In this document: positions 47,496 to 59,356 of the stretch, one piece after another
Numbering within the stretch: position 1 is the first letter of the stretch
Layout: every line of letters starts with the position of its first letter
NCBI RefSeq assembly: GCF_901827185.1
Contig: NZ_LR594671.1
Span: 5,264,001-5,328,000 of the forward strand
From: Variovorax sp. PBL-E5
GTDB taxonomy: Bacteria; Pseudomonadota; Gammaproteobacteria; Burkholderiales; Burkholderiaceae_C
Direction: 5' to 3'
Length of the DNA stretch: 64,000 bases
Position numbers and translations under genes: made by a program
Notes under the pieces: model-generated
What the model saw: the letters and a program-made list of their open reading frames with translations, nothing else
What the model was told of the DNA's origin: nothing
Databases searched by the model: none

Positions 47496-47615
47496 GCTAG
47501 AAGTGCAAGGCCGCTCTTTCGAGGGGCACGAACAATCACTACGGCCCCCAACCCTCGCCATGCCCTGAAATCCCCGGGGACTTATCATGCTCGGTTGCCC
47601 AGAATCGACCGCCCC

Positions 47616-50611
<2,996 letters not shown>

Positions 50612-50639
<28 letters not shown>

Positions 50640-50845
50640 GACTCGCCGGCGCTGCTCTTGCACACGATCGGCGCCTGCTCCGGAGAAGGAAGGCGCTGCG
50701 GGATGACGACCATCGCCACCGCGCTCGCCACACCGGCAACGGTGATCGCGATCGCCACCAGCGCATCGCGCAGCTCGGTGCGGGCGTCGGGATGCGACGG
50801 CTCGGCCGCATCGGTCCGCGGCGCTTCCGGATGAATGGATGTCAT
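50612..50845 (-). CDS. Small single-pass membrane protein of unknown function
   Basis: A 77-residue protein with a polar N-terminus ([20 protein letters not shown]) and one hydrophobic helix at about 30-50 ([21 protein letters not shown]). GGAG lies before ATG 50845. The C-terminus overlaps the uvrA 3' end by 28 bases on the other strand. Spacing of 14 bases from the DUF1127 gene suggests the two are cotranscribed. No family recognised. Confidence 0.6.
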
Positions 50846-50859
50846 GAGCGTCTCCTGCC

Positions 50860-51081
50860 TCACCACTCGTCACGGATGCGCGGCCACTCGGCGGCAGCGC
50901 GATGCGAAAGGCCGATGTCGCGCAGCGTGCGTTCATCGATCGAACGCAGGTCGCGCCGGGCAAGGGCACGCCGATGCAGCGCAACCCACGCGTCCGAGAG
51001 GCGACGCCATGCGCGCGCAGGCCATTCGAATTCGAGTGCCGATGGAAGGGTGCGAGCGATACGGTTCAATGAAGAGGACAT
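50860..51081 (-). CDS. DUF1127 small protein
   Basis: A 73-residue basic protein with the DUF1127 pattern in its second half: LHRRALARRDLRSIDERTLRDIGLSHRAA, i.e. an Arg-rich helix and the L-x-D-I-G-L-S motif. Such proteins are involved in RNA turnover and phosphate or carbon adaptation in alphaproteobacteria where tested. GGAG precedes ATG 51081 at a good distance. It immediately follows the TPR gene (one base between the two), and precedes the small membrane protein gene. Confidence 0.75.
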   Translation of the reverse strand: MSSSLNRIARTLPSALEFEWPARAWRRLSDAWVALHRRALARRDLRSIDERTLRDIGLSHRAAAEWPRIRDEW

Positions 51082-51082
51082 T

Positions 51083-52429
51083 TCATTCTCCTGACGCGGA
51101 CCGGGCCGCAACATGGATGGGCTTCGATGCGATCACGATAGGGATCGCGGGCAGGCGGCGCACTCCGGGTCTTGGGTTCGAATCCACGCGGCCGGGCAGC
51201 CGGATCGGACGGCGAACCTGTTCGATGGCATGGAGCAAAGTCAGGTGCAGCACGTCGCGCTGCGCATGGCTGCCGCCCAGGCGATGGACCCAGGCCGGCA
51301 GGCCGGCGAGCAGGTTGATCGCGCGCGCGTGGTCGCCGCGGCCGAAGGCCATCAGCGCGCGGCAGGCCGGCAAGCCCAGCAGGCGCGTGGTCTTGCCGTG
51401 ACGCGTCGGCAACGATTCGCGGACCGCCAGGAAACGCTCCATGCGCCGTGCGCTGGCCTCGTCACCCGCGCCGACGAAGGCCAGCATCGCGTGCAGATCG
51501 GTGAAGCTGCAGAACGCATCGTCGATGCGCGGCGACCAGGCCTGCGCGAGTTCTTCCCAGCGCACACCCACGTCGTGGCCGCGAAGCTGCAGACGCCACA
51601 GCAGCGCGGACGCATCGATGAGATCGGCGACCCCGCCGGGCCGGCCGGGCCTCACGCGCTGGTCGTAGATCGCCAGCGCATCGTCGACGCGGCCCACCTC
51701 GATCAGGAACAACGCCAGGTGCCACCAGCAATGCGTGGCGACGACGCTGTCCTCGGACCAGCAGGCCCGGTGCGCGTCCATCCAGCGCACGCCCGCAGCG
51801 GCACGGCCGGTCATCTCGAAGACATGCGCCATCACGTGGTGCGCCCGCGCGTCGAGCGGGTTCGATGCCAGCGCCGCACGGGCGACGCTTTCGGCACCTT
51901 CGCAGTCTCCGCACTCCACGAGACCGAAGGCGTGCATCGACAGCACCGCGTGGTGGCCGGGCATGCCGTCCGACCAGGCCGGCAGCACCTCCGCGAGGCG
52001 GCGGCTCAGGCGCTCGGTGTCGCCGGTCAGGTAGTCGAAGGCATGCGCCGCATGCAGCGCCAACGCATCGTGCGGATGCTGGCGCAACAGCTCCGCCAGC
52101 GTCTCGCGCGCGAAGTCGTAGTCGTCCGCCAGCACACCGGCGATCGCCGCCAGGTGGGTGGCCTCGCGCTCGTTGGCCGGAAGGACGGCCGCGTGCTCCA
52201 GCACCGCCTGTGCCGAGCGCACACGCTTCGGATCGCGGCTGCACAACAGCGTGTAGGCCTGCAGGATGTGCGGCATCACGAACGCCGGCGCCTGCGCCAT
52301 CGCCTGCTCGAGCGGCGTGCTGGCGCCGCTGCGCCAGGCCAGCGTCGCGGCCAGCGCGCTTTCGTACAACGCCAGTGCGGCCGGCGTGGCGCCCGTGATG
52401 GCGAGGCCACGCGAATCGAGTTCGCTCAT
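51083..52429 (-). CDS. Tetratricopeptide-repeat protein
   Basis: A 448-residue soluble helical protein with TPR-like repeats: AVLPANEREATHLAAIAGVLADD, LHAAHAFDYLTGDTERLS, LVECGDCEGAESVARAAL, HVMAHVFEMTGRAAAGVRWMD and LALFLIEVGRVDDALAIYDQ each show the small/large residue pattern. It resembles the family annotated as tetratricopeptide repeat protein 38 in eukaryotes and uncharacterised bacterial homologues (HVMAHVFEM and HCWWHLALF). It is coupled by a four-base overlap to the FAD-oxidase gene. Function is unknown; the C-terminal 30 residues look unconserved. Confidence 0.72.
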   Translation of the reverse strand: MSELDSRGLAITGATPAALALYESALAATLAWRSGASTPLEQAMAQAPAFVMPHILQAYTLLCSRDPKRVRSAQAVLEHAAVLPANEREATHLAAIAGVLADDYDFARETLAELLRQHPHDALALHAAHAFDYLTGDTERLSRRLAEVLPAWSDGMPGHHAVLSMHAFGLVECGDCEGAESVARAALASNPLDARAHHVMAHVFEMTGRAAAGVRWMDAHRACWSEDSVVATHCWWHLALFLIEVGRVDDALAIYDQRVRPGRPGGVADLIDASALLWRLQLRGHDVGVRWEELAQAWSPRIDDAFCSFTDLHAMLAFVGAGDEASARRMERFLAVRESLPTRHGKTTRLLGLPACRALMAFGRGDHARAINLLAGLPAWVHRLGGSHAQRDVLHLTLLHAIEQVRRPIRLPGRVDSNPRPGVRRLPAIPIVIASKPIHVAARSASGE

Positions 52430-53874
52430 GACGCGACCTCCCGCTGCGCGCCACCCGCCGGCACGATGTTCAGGTTCATGCGGAACAGGTTGCCCGGGTC
52501 GTAGCGCTGCTTGAGCGCCTGCAGGCGCGGGTAGTTGCTGCCGTAGCTCGCGGCCACGCGCTCGGCCTCGTCCTCGGTCAGGAAGTTGACGTAGCCGCTG
52601 CCGGTCGCGTGCGGCGCGGCGTCCTCGAAGGCCTGGCGCGCCCAGGCGCGCACCCGCTCGTCGTCCCGTGCATCGGACCAGCGGCCGTGCACGTTCATGA
52701 TGAAGCGCACGTCGCGGCCGACGAAGGCCGTGGCCGCCGGATCGACGCGCGACATCGCACCGCCCAGTTGGGCCACGAAGACCTCGCACTCGGGTCCGGG
52801 CAGATGCGCCGCGGCGGCCATGATGACGTCGAGCGCCGCATCGCTCAGTGCGCTGAAGTTGTTGGACTTCCAGTAGTTGCGGCCGCCCGGCGTGAGCAGC
52901 GGATCGAAAGCGCCCTGGAAAGCCGCATACGGTGTCGGCCCGAGATGCGATGCCAGCGGCGTGCCGAACTGCAGCACCGGCGCCGCGGCGCGTTCGCCTT
53001 GCGCGATGTCGCCGCTGTAGACCAGCGGGAAGATCACGACCTCGGTGCCATGCGCCGACGCCGGAATGAAGGGCAGTGGCGGCGCCTTGCGCATCACCGT
53101 CCACACGCTCAGTTCCTCGGGCGCGCCGGCGCTGAAGTCGCGCCATGCGCGCAGCACCTGCCGCGCCTGTGCGAACGGATAGACCACCAGACCGGCGTAG
53201 ACCTCGGGCCCGACCGGATGCAGTTGCAGCTCGAACGAGGTGACGACACCGAAGTTGCCGCCGCCGCCGCGCAAGGCCCAGAACAGATCGGGCTGCGCGC
53301 TCGGCGAGACCGCGTGCTCGGCGCCATCGGCCGTCACCACCGTGGCGCTCAGCAGGTTGTCGATGGTCATGCCGTGGCGGCGGCTCAGCCAGCCGAAGCC
53401 GCCGCCGAGCGTGAGGCCGGCCGCGCCGGTGGTCGAGTTGATGCCCAGCGGCGTGGCCAGACCATGGGCCTGCGCTTCGCGATCGACATCGCGCAGCAGG
53501 GCGCCCGGGCCGACACGCGCGGTATGGGCCGCGGCGTCGATGCTGACGGCGGACATGCCCGACAGGTCCAGCATCAGGCCACCCTCCGCCACCGCATTCC
53601 CGGCGATGTGATGGCCCCCGCCGCGCACGCTCAGGAGCATGCGATGGGTCGCGGCGAAGCGCACGCCGGCCTGGACATCGCCGGTGCTCAGGCAGCGCGC
53701 GATCAATGCGGGATGGCGGTCGACGGTGGCGTTCCAGACCCGGCGCGCTTCGTCGTAGGCCAGGTCGCCGCGGCGCAGCAGGCCGCCGCTGATCTTCAGC
53801 GCGAAGGTGTCGACGACGGATTGCGGGACTTGCTGGGCCTTCTTTTCCAGCGTAAGGTAAGACAGCGATTGCAT
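52426..53874 (-). CDS. FAD-linked oxidase, berberine-bridge-enzyme-like
   Basis: Flavoprotein oxidase of 482 residues. The FAD-binding PCMH domain spans about 50-225, with the covalent-attachment histidine in RGGGHHIAG (H88 or H89), GINSTTGAAGLTLGGGFGWLS as the second loop, and WALRGGGGNFGVVTSF. The C-terminal BBE segment ends NYPRLQALKQRYDPGNLFRMNLNI. The cysteine used for a second covalent link in many BBE enzymes appears replaced in the INSTTG loop, so single attachment is likely. Substrate unknown; related bacterial enzymes oxidise sugars or alkaloid-type compounds. GGAG precedes ATG 53874. Confidence 0.9.
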   Translation of the reverse strand: MQSLSYLTLEKKAQQVPQSVVDTFALKISGGLLRRGDLAYDEARRVWNATVDRHPALIARCLSTGDVQAGVRFAATHRMLLSVRGGGHHIAGNAVAEGGLMLDLSGMSAVSIDAAAHTARVGPGALLRDVDREAQAHGLATPLGINSTTGAAGLTLGGGFGWLSRRHGMTIDNLLSATVVTADGAEHAVSPSAQPDLFWALRGGGGNFGVVTSFELQLHPVGPEVYAGLVVYPFAQARQVLRAWRDFSAGAPEELSVWTVMRKAPPLPFIPASAHGTEVVIFPLVYSGDIAQGERAAAPVLQFGTPLASHLGPTPYAAFQGAFDPLLTPGGRNYWKSNNFSALSDAALDVIMAAAAHLPGPECEVFVAQLGGAMSRVDPAATAFVGRDVRFIMNVHGRWSDARDDERVRAWARQAFEDAAPHATGSGYVNFLTEDEAERVAASYGSNYPRLQALKQRYDPGNLFRMNLNIVPAGGAQREVAS

Positions 53875-54063
53875 GGTGTGCTCCTCGGTGAAAGTGGTTT
53901 CGGGACGGAATCGATTCTGAAAAGCACGTGCGTTCGCCTTGCATCAGCGGCGCGCCTTTCTTGTTTCGTTTGTTTCACGCGCTGCCTGCGCCGTGCACGA
54001 CGGCCCCGTATCGATCTACCCTTTCAAGTCACCAGGGAGAGTGAGCGAGGAAGAGGAGGGTTC

Positions 54064-54774
54064 ATGAACCCGAAGGCCCAGATCCTGGTCGTGGACGACG
54101 AGCAGGAGATCCGCGAAGTCATCGTCGAGTACTTCGTATCGCATGGCTATGACGCCATCGGTGCCGCCAGCGCCGACGCCGCGCGATCGCTCGCGGCCGA
54201 GCATCTGATCGATCTGGCGCTGGTGGACATCCACATGCCCGGCGAGGACGGCCTGAGCCTGGCGCGCCATCTGCGCGAGCGCTACGCGCAGGTCGCGATC
54301 GTGATGCTGACCTCGGCCGACACGGTGGTGGACCGCATCGTGGGCCTGGAGATGGGCGCCGACGATTACGTGTCCAAGCCCTTCGATCCGCGCGAGTTGC
54401 TCGCGCGCGTCCGCAGCGTGCTGCGCCGCACTTCACTGTCACGCCGCGCCGAGCTGGGCGCCGAGCGCGTGCGGATCGGCCGCTGCGTGCTCGATCTGGC
54501 AGCGCATCGCCTCACGGACCCGGAAGGGGCCGAAGTGCCGATGTCGCCGCTCGAGTTCGACCTGCTGAAGGCGCTGGCCGAACATCCGAACCGCCCGCTC
54601 TCGCGCGAACGGATCCTGGATTCGACCGGGCAGCGCGAATGGGCACCGTTCGACCGCAGCGTGGACCTGCGCATCATGCGTCTGCGCAAGAAGGTCGAGC
54701 CGGATCCCGAGCATCCGAAGTACATCCGCACGATGCGCAACGCCGGCTATGTCTTCCTGCCGAACGGGGAGTGA
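54064..54774 (+). CDS. OmpR-family response regulator of three-gene sensor operon
   Basis: Transcriptional regulator with an intact receiver: acidic pair D11-D12, phosphoacceptor Asp55 in LALVDIHMPG, Thr/Ser near MLTSADT and Lys in VSKPFDPREL, then a winged-helix domain with MSPLEFDLLKALAEHPNRPLS and FDRSVDLRIMRLRKKVE, ending GYVFLP. Length 236. GGAGG lies a few bases upstream of ATG 54064. It opens an operon with a solute-binding lipoprotein and a hybrid kinase (5 bases, then a four-base overlap). Confidence 0.92.
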   Translation: MNPKAQILVVDDEQEIREVIVEYFVSHGYDAIGAASADAARSLAAEHLIDLALVDIHMPGEDGLSLARHLRERYAQVAIVMLTSADTVVDRIVGLEMGADDYVSKPFDPRELLARVRSVLRRTSLSRRAELGAERVRIGRCVLDLAAHRLTDPEGAEVPMSPLEFDLLKALAEHPNRPLSRERILDSTGQREWAPFDRSVDLRIMRLRKKVEPDPEHPKYIRTMRNAGYVFLPNGE

Positions 54775-54779
54775 ACACC

Positions 54780-55754
54780 ATGAAGACCTGGCTGCGCCGC
54801 ACACTGCTTTCGTGCGCACTCGCAGGCATCGCGCTCATGTTGGCGGGCTGCGTGCGCGAGCCCGAACCCGCGCTGCGCATCGGCACCAACGTATGGATCG
54901 GCAGCGAACCGCTCTACCTGGCGCGAGAGCTCGGGTACCTGCCGCCCAAGACGGTCCAGCTGCTGGAGTACCCGTCGGCCAGCGAAGTCCTGCGCGCGTT
55001 TCGCAACCAGGCCATCGACGGCATGGTGATCAGCCTGGACGAGCTGTTCGGGCTCGCGGTGGAAGGCATGATGCCGCGCGCGATTCTGGTGGTCGATGTG
55101 TCGAACGGTGCCGATGCGATCGTGGGCCGCGCCGGCATGAAAACGATGAAGGACCTGCAGGGCAAGCGCGTCGCGGTGGAGAGCGGCGCGCTCGGCGCGT
55201 TCGTGCTGAGCCGGGCGCTGGCGCTCAACGGCATGCAGGCGAGCGATATCACGGTCGTGCAGATGGAATCGAACGAGCAGCCCAGCGCCTTCGGGAAAGG
55301 GCAGGTGGATGGCGCGGTGACCTTCGATCCGTACCGCGCCCAATTGCTTCAGAACGGCGGCGCGACGCTCTTCGACAGCACCCGGATCCCGGGCGAGATC
55401 GTCGACATGGTGGTGGTGCGGCAGAGCGTGCTCGACAAGCAATCCAAGACCGTGCAGACGCTGCTGGTCGGCTGGTTCAAGGCCATCGACTACCTGCAGC
55501 GTGAGCCCGCCGACGCGGCCCGGCGGATGGGCATCCGGCAGCAGACCACGGGCGAGCAGTATCTCGCGGGCCTGCGTGGCCTGCACATCCCGTCGCGCGA
55601 GGAGAACCTGAAGATGATCGGCGGCGCGGCACCGGAGCTGGTACCGGCCGGACGCCGGCTCATGGACCTGATGCTGCAGGCGAAGCTGCTGCCCGTCGGT
55701 TTGAAGATCGAGGAAGTGCTGGCACCCGCGCCGCTGGAAGGCCTGCCGCCGTGA
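54780..55754 (+). CDS. Solute-binding lipoprotein (NMT1/SsuA-like) within a two-component operon
   Basis: A 324-residue lipoprotein: lipobox LAGC with Cys24, then a periplasmic binding fold of the NMT1/ABC nitrate-sulfonate-taurine type (LRIGTNVWIGSEPLYLAREL, ASEVLRAFRNQAIDGMVISLDE, LQGKRVAVESGALGAFVL, GQVDGAVTFDPYRAQL). No permease or ATPase gene is near. It is flanked by a response regulator and a hybrid histidine kinase in one operon, so it most likely acts as the ligand receptor for the kinase rather than as a transporter subunit (inference). Confidence 0.85.
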   Translation: MKTWLRRTLLSCALAGIALMLAGCVREPEPALRIGTNVWIGSEPLYLARELGYLPPKTVQLLEYPSASEVLRAFRNQAIDGMVISLDELFGLAVEGMMPRAILVVDVSNGADAIVGRAGMKTMKDLQGKRVAVESGALGAFVLSRALALNGMQASDITVVQMESNEQPSAFGKGQVDGAVTFDPYRAQLLQNGGATLFDSTRIPGEIVDMVVVRQSVLDKQSKTVQTLLVGWFKAIDYLQREPADAARRMGIRQQTTGEQYLAGLRGLHIPSREENLKMIGGAAPELVPAGRRLMDLMLQAKLLPVGLKIEEVLAPAPLEGLPP

Positions 55755-58075
55755 AGCTGCGCGTGTCGACCTCGCTCAAGTTCACGGTGCCGCTGATCCT
55801 GCTCGGCTTCGCCGCGGCACTGAGCACTTTCATTCTTCTCTACCACGTCCCCCAGGCCGAGCGCGCCACCGAGGATCGCAGCCGCGAGCGGATCACGCAG
55901 GAGATGTCGCGCCTGCAGAGCACGCTGGAGTACCTCTCGCTCAAGGGCGACCTGGTCACCGCGCAGCACGAGATCGCGGTGCTGGCGCACAACCATGACA
56001 TCGTCTTCGCGGTGCTGACGAACGAACACAACATCGTCGTCGCCGCGACGCGAAGAGCATGGCTCGGCAGGCCGGTCGCGGAGGTCCTGCCGGCCTTCGA
56101 TTTCGGCCAGGCCGCGGGCGCCATCCGCGAGCATCGCGCGCGAGTGACGCAGGACCCGACCGGCACCGAGCTGCTCGCCTACGCCGGCATCCTGATGGGA
56201 AGCCCCGGGCGCGCGGAGTTGCGTCCTTCGCAACGCGGCAGCCTGTTCCTGGCCTCCGACCTCGCGGGGCCCAGGGCCGAGGCGCGCGCGCAGGTCATTC
56301 AGCAGTCGCTCTATTGGGGAGGATGCGTGACCGCATTGGCCTTGACCATGTGGCTCGTGTTTCACTTCCTGCTGACCCGCCGCACCGCGCGGCTGGTGCA
56401 TGCCGCAGAGCAGCTCGCCGCCGGCAACCTGTCGGCACGCAGCCGCCTGCGTGGCAACGACGAACTGGGCCGGCTGAGTCGCGCCTTCGATGCGATGGCA
56501 GAGAAAGTCGCCGACACGCAGACCCGATTGCACCACGACATCGCCGCGAGGGCGCGCGTGCAGCAGGCGCTGCAGAACAGCGAAGCCCGGCTGCAGCAGA
56601 TCCTCAACAACACGACCTCGGTCGTCTCGGTCAAGGACACGCGGGGTCGGTTCCTGTTCGTCAATCGGCAATGGGAACATCTGTTCCATCTGCGGCAGGC
56701 CGAGGTGCTCGGCCGCACCGTCGACGAGGTGCTGCCGGAGATCAGCGCCCAGGCCCTGCGAACGAACGACCTGGCGGTGCTGGAGCGGAACGGCCCGATC
56801 GAGTTCGAGGAGACCGCGCCGCTCGACGACGGCCTGCACACCTACATCTCGATCAAGTTCCCGCTGCACGACGCCGGCGGCACGGCCTACGCGGTGTGCG
56901 CCATCTCCACCGACATCACCGAGAAGAAGCGATCCGCGGAGGAGCTGGCACGGCAGCGCGAAGCCCTCTATCAACGCGAGAAGCTGGCCGCGCTCGGTTC
57001 ACTGCTGGCCGGCGTGGCGCACGAGCTCAACAACCCGCTGGCGGTGGTGGTGGCGCGCGCGGTGCTGCTGGAGGAACAGGGCGATGCCGGCGCGCGGGCG
57101 ATGGCGACCAAGATCCGCGTCGCGGCGGAGCGATGCGCCCGCATCGTGCGCACCTTCCTCGGCATGGCCCGCCAGCAACCGCCCGAACGCGGGCCGGTGG
57201 CGATGAACGACGTGGTGAGCGCGGCCCTGGACATGGCCGCGTATGCGATGCGCACGAGCGGCGTCGAGGTGGTGCTCGATCCGTGCGACGACCTTCCGCC
57301 GATCCTCGCCGATGCCGACCAGCTGCACCAGGTGCTGCTCAACCTGCTCATCAACGCGCAGCAGGCCTTGCAGAACCAGCCCGGGCCGCGCCGCGTCCTG
57401 CTGCGCACGCGCCACGATCGAGCGGCCGGGCGGGTCTGCGTCACGGTCTCGGACAACGGGCCCGGCATTCCGGAGCCGCTGCGTGTCCGCGTGTTCGAAC
57501 CTTACTTCACCACCAAGCCCACGGGCATCGGCACCGGCGTGGGACTGGCCGTCAGCCTCGGCATCGTCGAGGCGCATGGGGGCGAACTCACGGTCGAGTG
57601 TCCGCCGGGCGGCGGCGCCGTGTTCACCATGGCGCTGCCCGTCGGCCCTGCGCACGCGAGCGGCATCGGTGCTGTGCCCTCACCCACCGCGAAAGCGAAA
57701 TTGCGCAGGATCCTGATCGTCGATGACGAGACGGAGATCCGCGAGACGCTGGCCCAGATTCTGATCGGCGCGCAGCACTGCGTTGTCGCCGTCGAATCCG
57801 CGCACGACGCGCTGGAACGCATGGCGCACGAGCACTACGACGTGATCCTCACCGACATGCGCATGCCCGATCTCGATGGGCGCGGCCTGTACAGGGAGAT
57901 CGAGCGCCGCTGGCCGCGGCAGGCCGAGCGTGTCGTGTTCGTGACCGGCGACACCTTGTCCGCGGCACTGAACGACTTCGTCCAGGACAGCGGCCGGCCG
58001 GTGATCGAGAAGCCCTTCCTGCCGAGCGACGTGCGTCGCGTTGTGGCCGAAGTGGCGGCTGTCGAGAATTGTTGA
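55751..58075 (+). CDS. Hybrid sensor histidine kinase
   Basis: Membrane kinase of 774 residues. Domains in order: TM1 (about 11-31), periplasmic region (32-185), TM2 (about 187-208), HAMP (210-262), PAS (280-390), HisKA with the phospho-His424 in AGVAHELNNPL, HATPase with VSDNGPGIP (566-574) and GTGVGLAVS, and a C-terminal receiver with DD at 658-659 and Asp702 in ILTDMRMPD. The start is GTG overlapping the stop of the lipoprotein gene. No Hpt domain is seen here, so the C-terminal receiver may modulate the kinase rather than form a relay with the response regulator. Confidence 0.93.
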   Translation: MKLRVSTSLKFTVPLILLGFAAALSTFILLYHVPQAERATEDRSRERITQEMSRLQSTLEYLSLKGDLVTAQHEIAVLAHNHDIVFAVLTNEHNIVVAATRRAWLGRPVAEVLPAFDFGQAAGAIREHRARVTQDPTGTELLAYAGILMGSPGRAELRPSQRGSLFLASDLAGPRAEARAQVIQQSLYWGGCVTALALTMWLVFHFLLTRRTARLVHAAEQLAAGNLSARSRLRGNDELGRLSRAFDAMAEKVADTQTRLHHDIAARARVQQALQNSEARLQQILNNTTSVVSVKDTRGRFLFVNRQWEHLFHLRQAEVLGRTVDEVLPEISAQALRTNDLAVLERNGPIEFEETAPLDDGLHTYISIKFPLHDAGGTAYAVCAISTDITEKKRSAEELARQREALYQREKLAALGSLLAGVAHELNNPLAVVVARAVLLEEQGDAGARAMATKIRVAAERCARIVRTFLGMARQQPPERGPVAMNDVVSAALDMAAYAMRTSGVEVVLDPCDDLPPILADADQLHQVLLNLLINAQQALQNQPGPRRVLLRTRHDRAAGRVCVTVSDNGPGIPEPLRVRVFEPYFTTKPTGIGTGVGLAVSLGIVEAHGGELTVECPPGGGAVFTMALPVGPAHASGIGAVPSPTAKAKLRRILIVDDETEIRETLAQILIGAQHCVVAVESAHDALERMAHEHYDVILTDMRMPDLDGRGLYREIERRWPRQAERVVFVTGDTLSAALNDFVQDSGRPVIEKPFLPSDVRRVVAEVAAVENC

Positions 58076-58094
58076 TCGAATCGTCGCGTTGCAG

Positions 58095-59333
58095 CTATCG
58101 CAAGCGCGGTGCAGCGACCGGCGCGCGCACAGGCAGCCTGACGTTCCAGGCCACGAGCACCACGCCCAGCAGGCCGATCAGCCCGATGCCGGGCGCGCCC
58201 ACGTCGATCGCGGCGCGCAGCCCCCACGCGGTGGCCGAGATGCCGAGCGCCATGGCGATCGCGCCCATCAGCAAATAGCCGATCAGGAAGATCGCCGACA
58301 GCGTGCCGGCGCGGTGGGCGGGCGACGCACTGGCATTGATCATCGTCAGGCCGCCGCGGAACTGCAGGCTGTAGGCTGCGCCGCCGAACGCGAGGCCGAC
58401 CAGGAAGACCGGCAGCGAATGGTCGTTGGCCGACAGTGCGAGCAGCCCCATGCCGGCCGCGGATGAAAGCCCACCGAGCACGATGCTCGTGTTGGCCGAG
58501 AGGCGCTTCGCTGCAAGCGTCACCGCGCCGGTGACGGTTGCGAAGAGCGCGATGGCCGCGCCGTTGACGAGCGCGTTGGCGGAGCCGATGAGGTCGTGCG
58601 CGACCTGCGTACCGAGCGACAGGAACAGCGCGCCCAACGCATAGCCGCCCGTCACGGCGACCGCGGAAATCGCGAAGGGCCAGCGGATGCTCTTGGGCAC
58701 GCTCACGGCGCCCGGCCGCCAGCGCGCGGCACCGTCGGTCGCGGCATGCCGCGGCAGGAACCAGGTGGCGCCGAACAGCGCGGCAAGCACCGCGAAGAGC
58801 ACCCAGAAATTCAGATGGGTCGGGAACGGCGCGTACTGGATCAGCCCGCCGCCGATCAGCGTTGCGGCCGCGAGCCCGACCGCGGTCGCGATGGTCGCGA
58901 CCGCATTGGCTCGTTCCGACTGACCGGCCGCGCTGAACTCCACCAGCGCCGCGGTGGCCGGACTGGTCGACAGGCCGACGCCGACGCCCATGAAGAAGCG
59001 CCCGACGAAGATCCACGCCACGCTCGGCGCGGCAGCGAACAGCAACACGCCCAGCAGCGAAGCGGCGAGGCCGAGCAGCATCGTCGCGCGGCGCCCGATC
59101 TGGTCCGACAGGTTGCCGAACAGCAGCAACGCCGCCACCACCGTGATCGGATAGACGGCGAAGATCGAGGTGATCACCGTCGGCGTCAGATGCCATTGCG
59201 CGGCGTAGAGCGGATAGGTGCACGCGGGCGCAGCGCTGGTCCAGAGGGTGTGGCCGACGACGGCGGCCGAGACCCAGAAGCTGGCCCGGCGGCCGAGGGT
59301 GAACGAGGCGCCGGCAGTGGCGAGGGTTGTCAT
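58095..59333 (-). CDS. MFS transporter (likely exporter)
   Basis: Major facilitator of 412 residues with about 12 spans. It has the MFS motif-A-like FGNLSDQIGRRATML after TM2, GRFFMGVGVGLSTSPATAAL in the fourth/fifth helix region, and no periplasmic solute partner. ATG at 59333 follows AGGAA; a GTG at 59360 would overlap the upstream SDR gene. It lies 23 bases after the SDR gene and both are probably under the TetR operator at 60156. Substrate unknown; drug or metabolite efflux is likely. Confidence 0.88.
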   Translation of the reverse strand: MTTLATAGASFTLGRRASFWVSAAVVGHTLWTSAAPACTYPLYAAQWHLTPTVITSIFAVYPITVVAALLLFGNLSDQIGRRATMLLGLAASLLGVLLFAAAPSVAWIFVGRFFMGVGVGLSTSPATAALVEFSAAGQSERANAVATIATAVGLAAATLIGGGLIQYAPFPTHLNFWVLFAVLAALFGATWFLPRHAATDGAARWRPGAVSVPKSIRWPFAISAVAVTGGYALGALFLSLGTQVAHDLIGSANALVNGAAIALFATVTGAVTLAAKRLSANTSIVLGGLSSAAGMGLLALSANDHSLPVFLVGLAFGGAAYSLQFRGGLTMINASASPAHRAGTLSAIFLIGYLLMGAIAMALGISATAWGLRAAIDVGAPGIGLIGLLGVVLVAWNVRLPVRAPVAAPRLR

Positions 59334-59356
59334 GGTCTGGGTTCCTTGGTCGGCGC

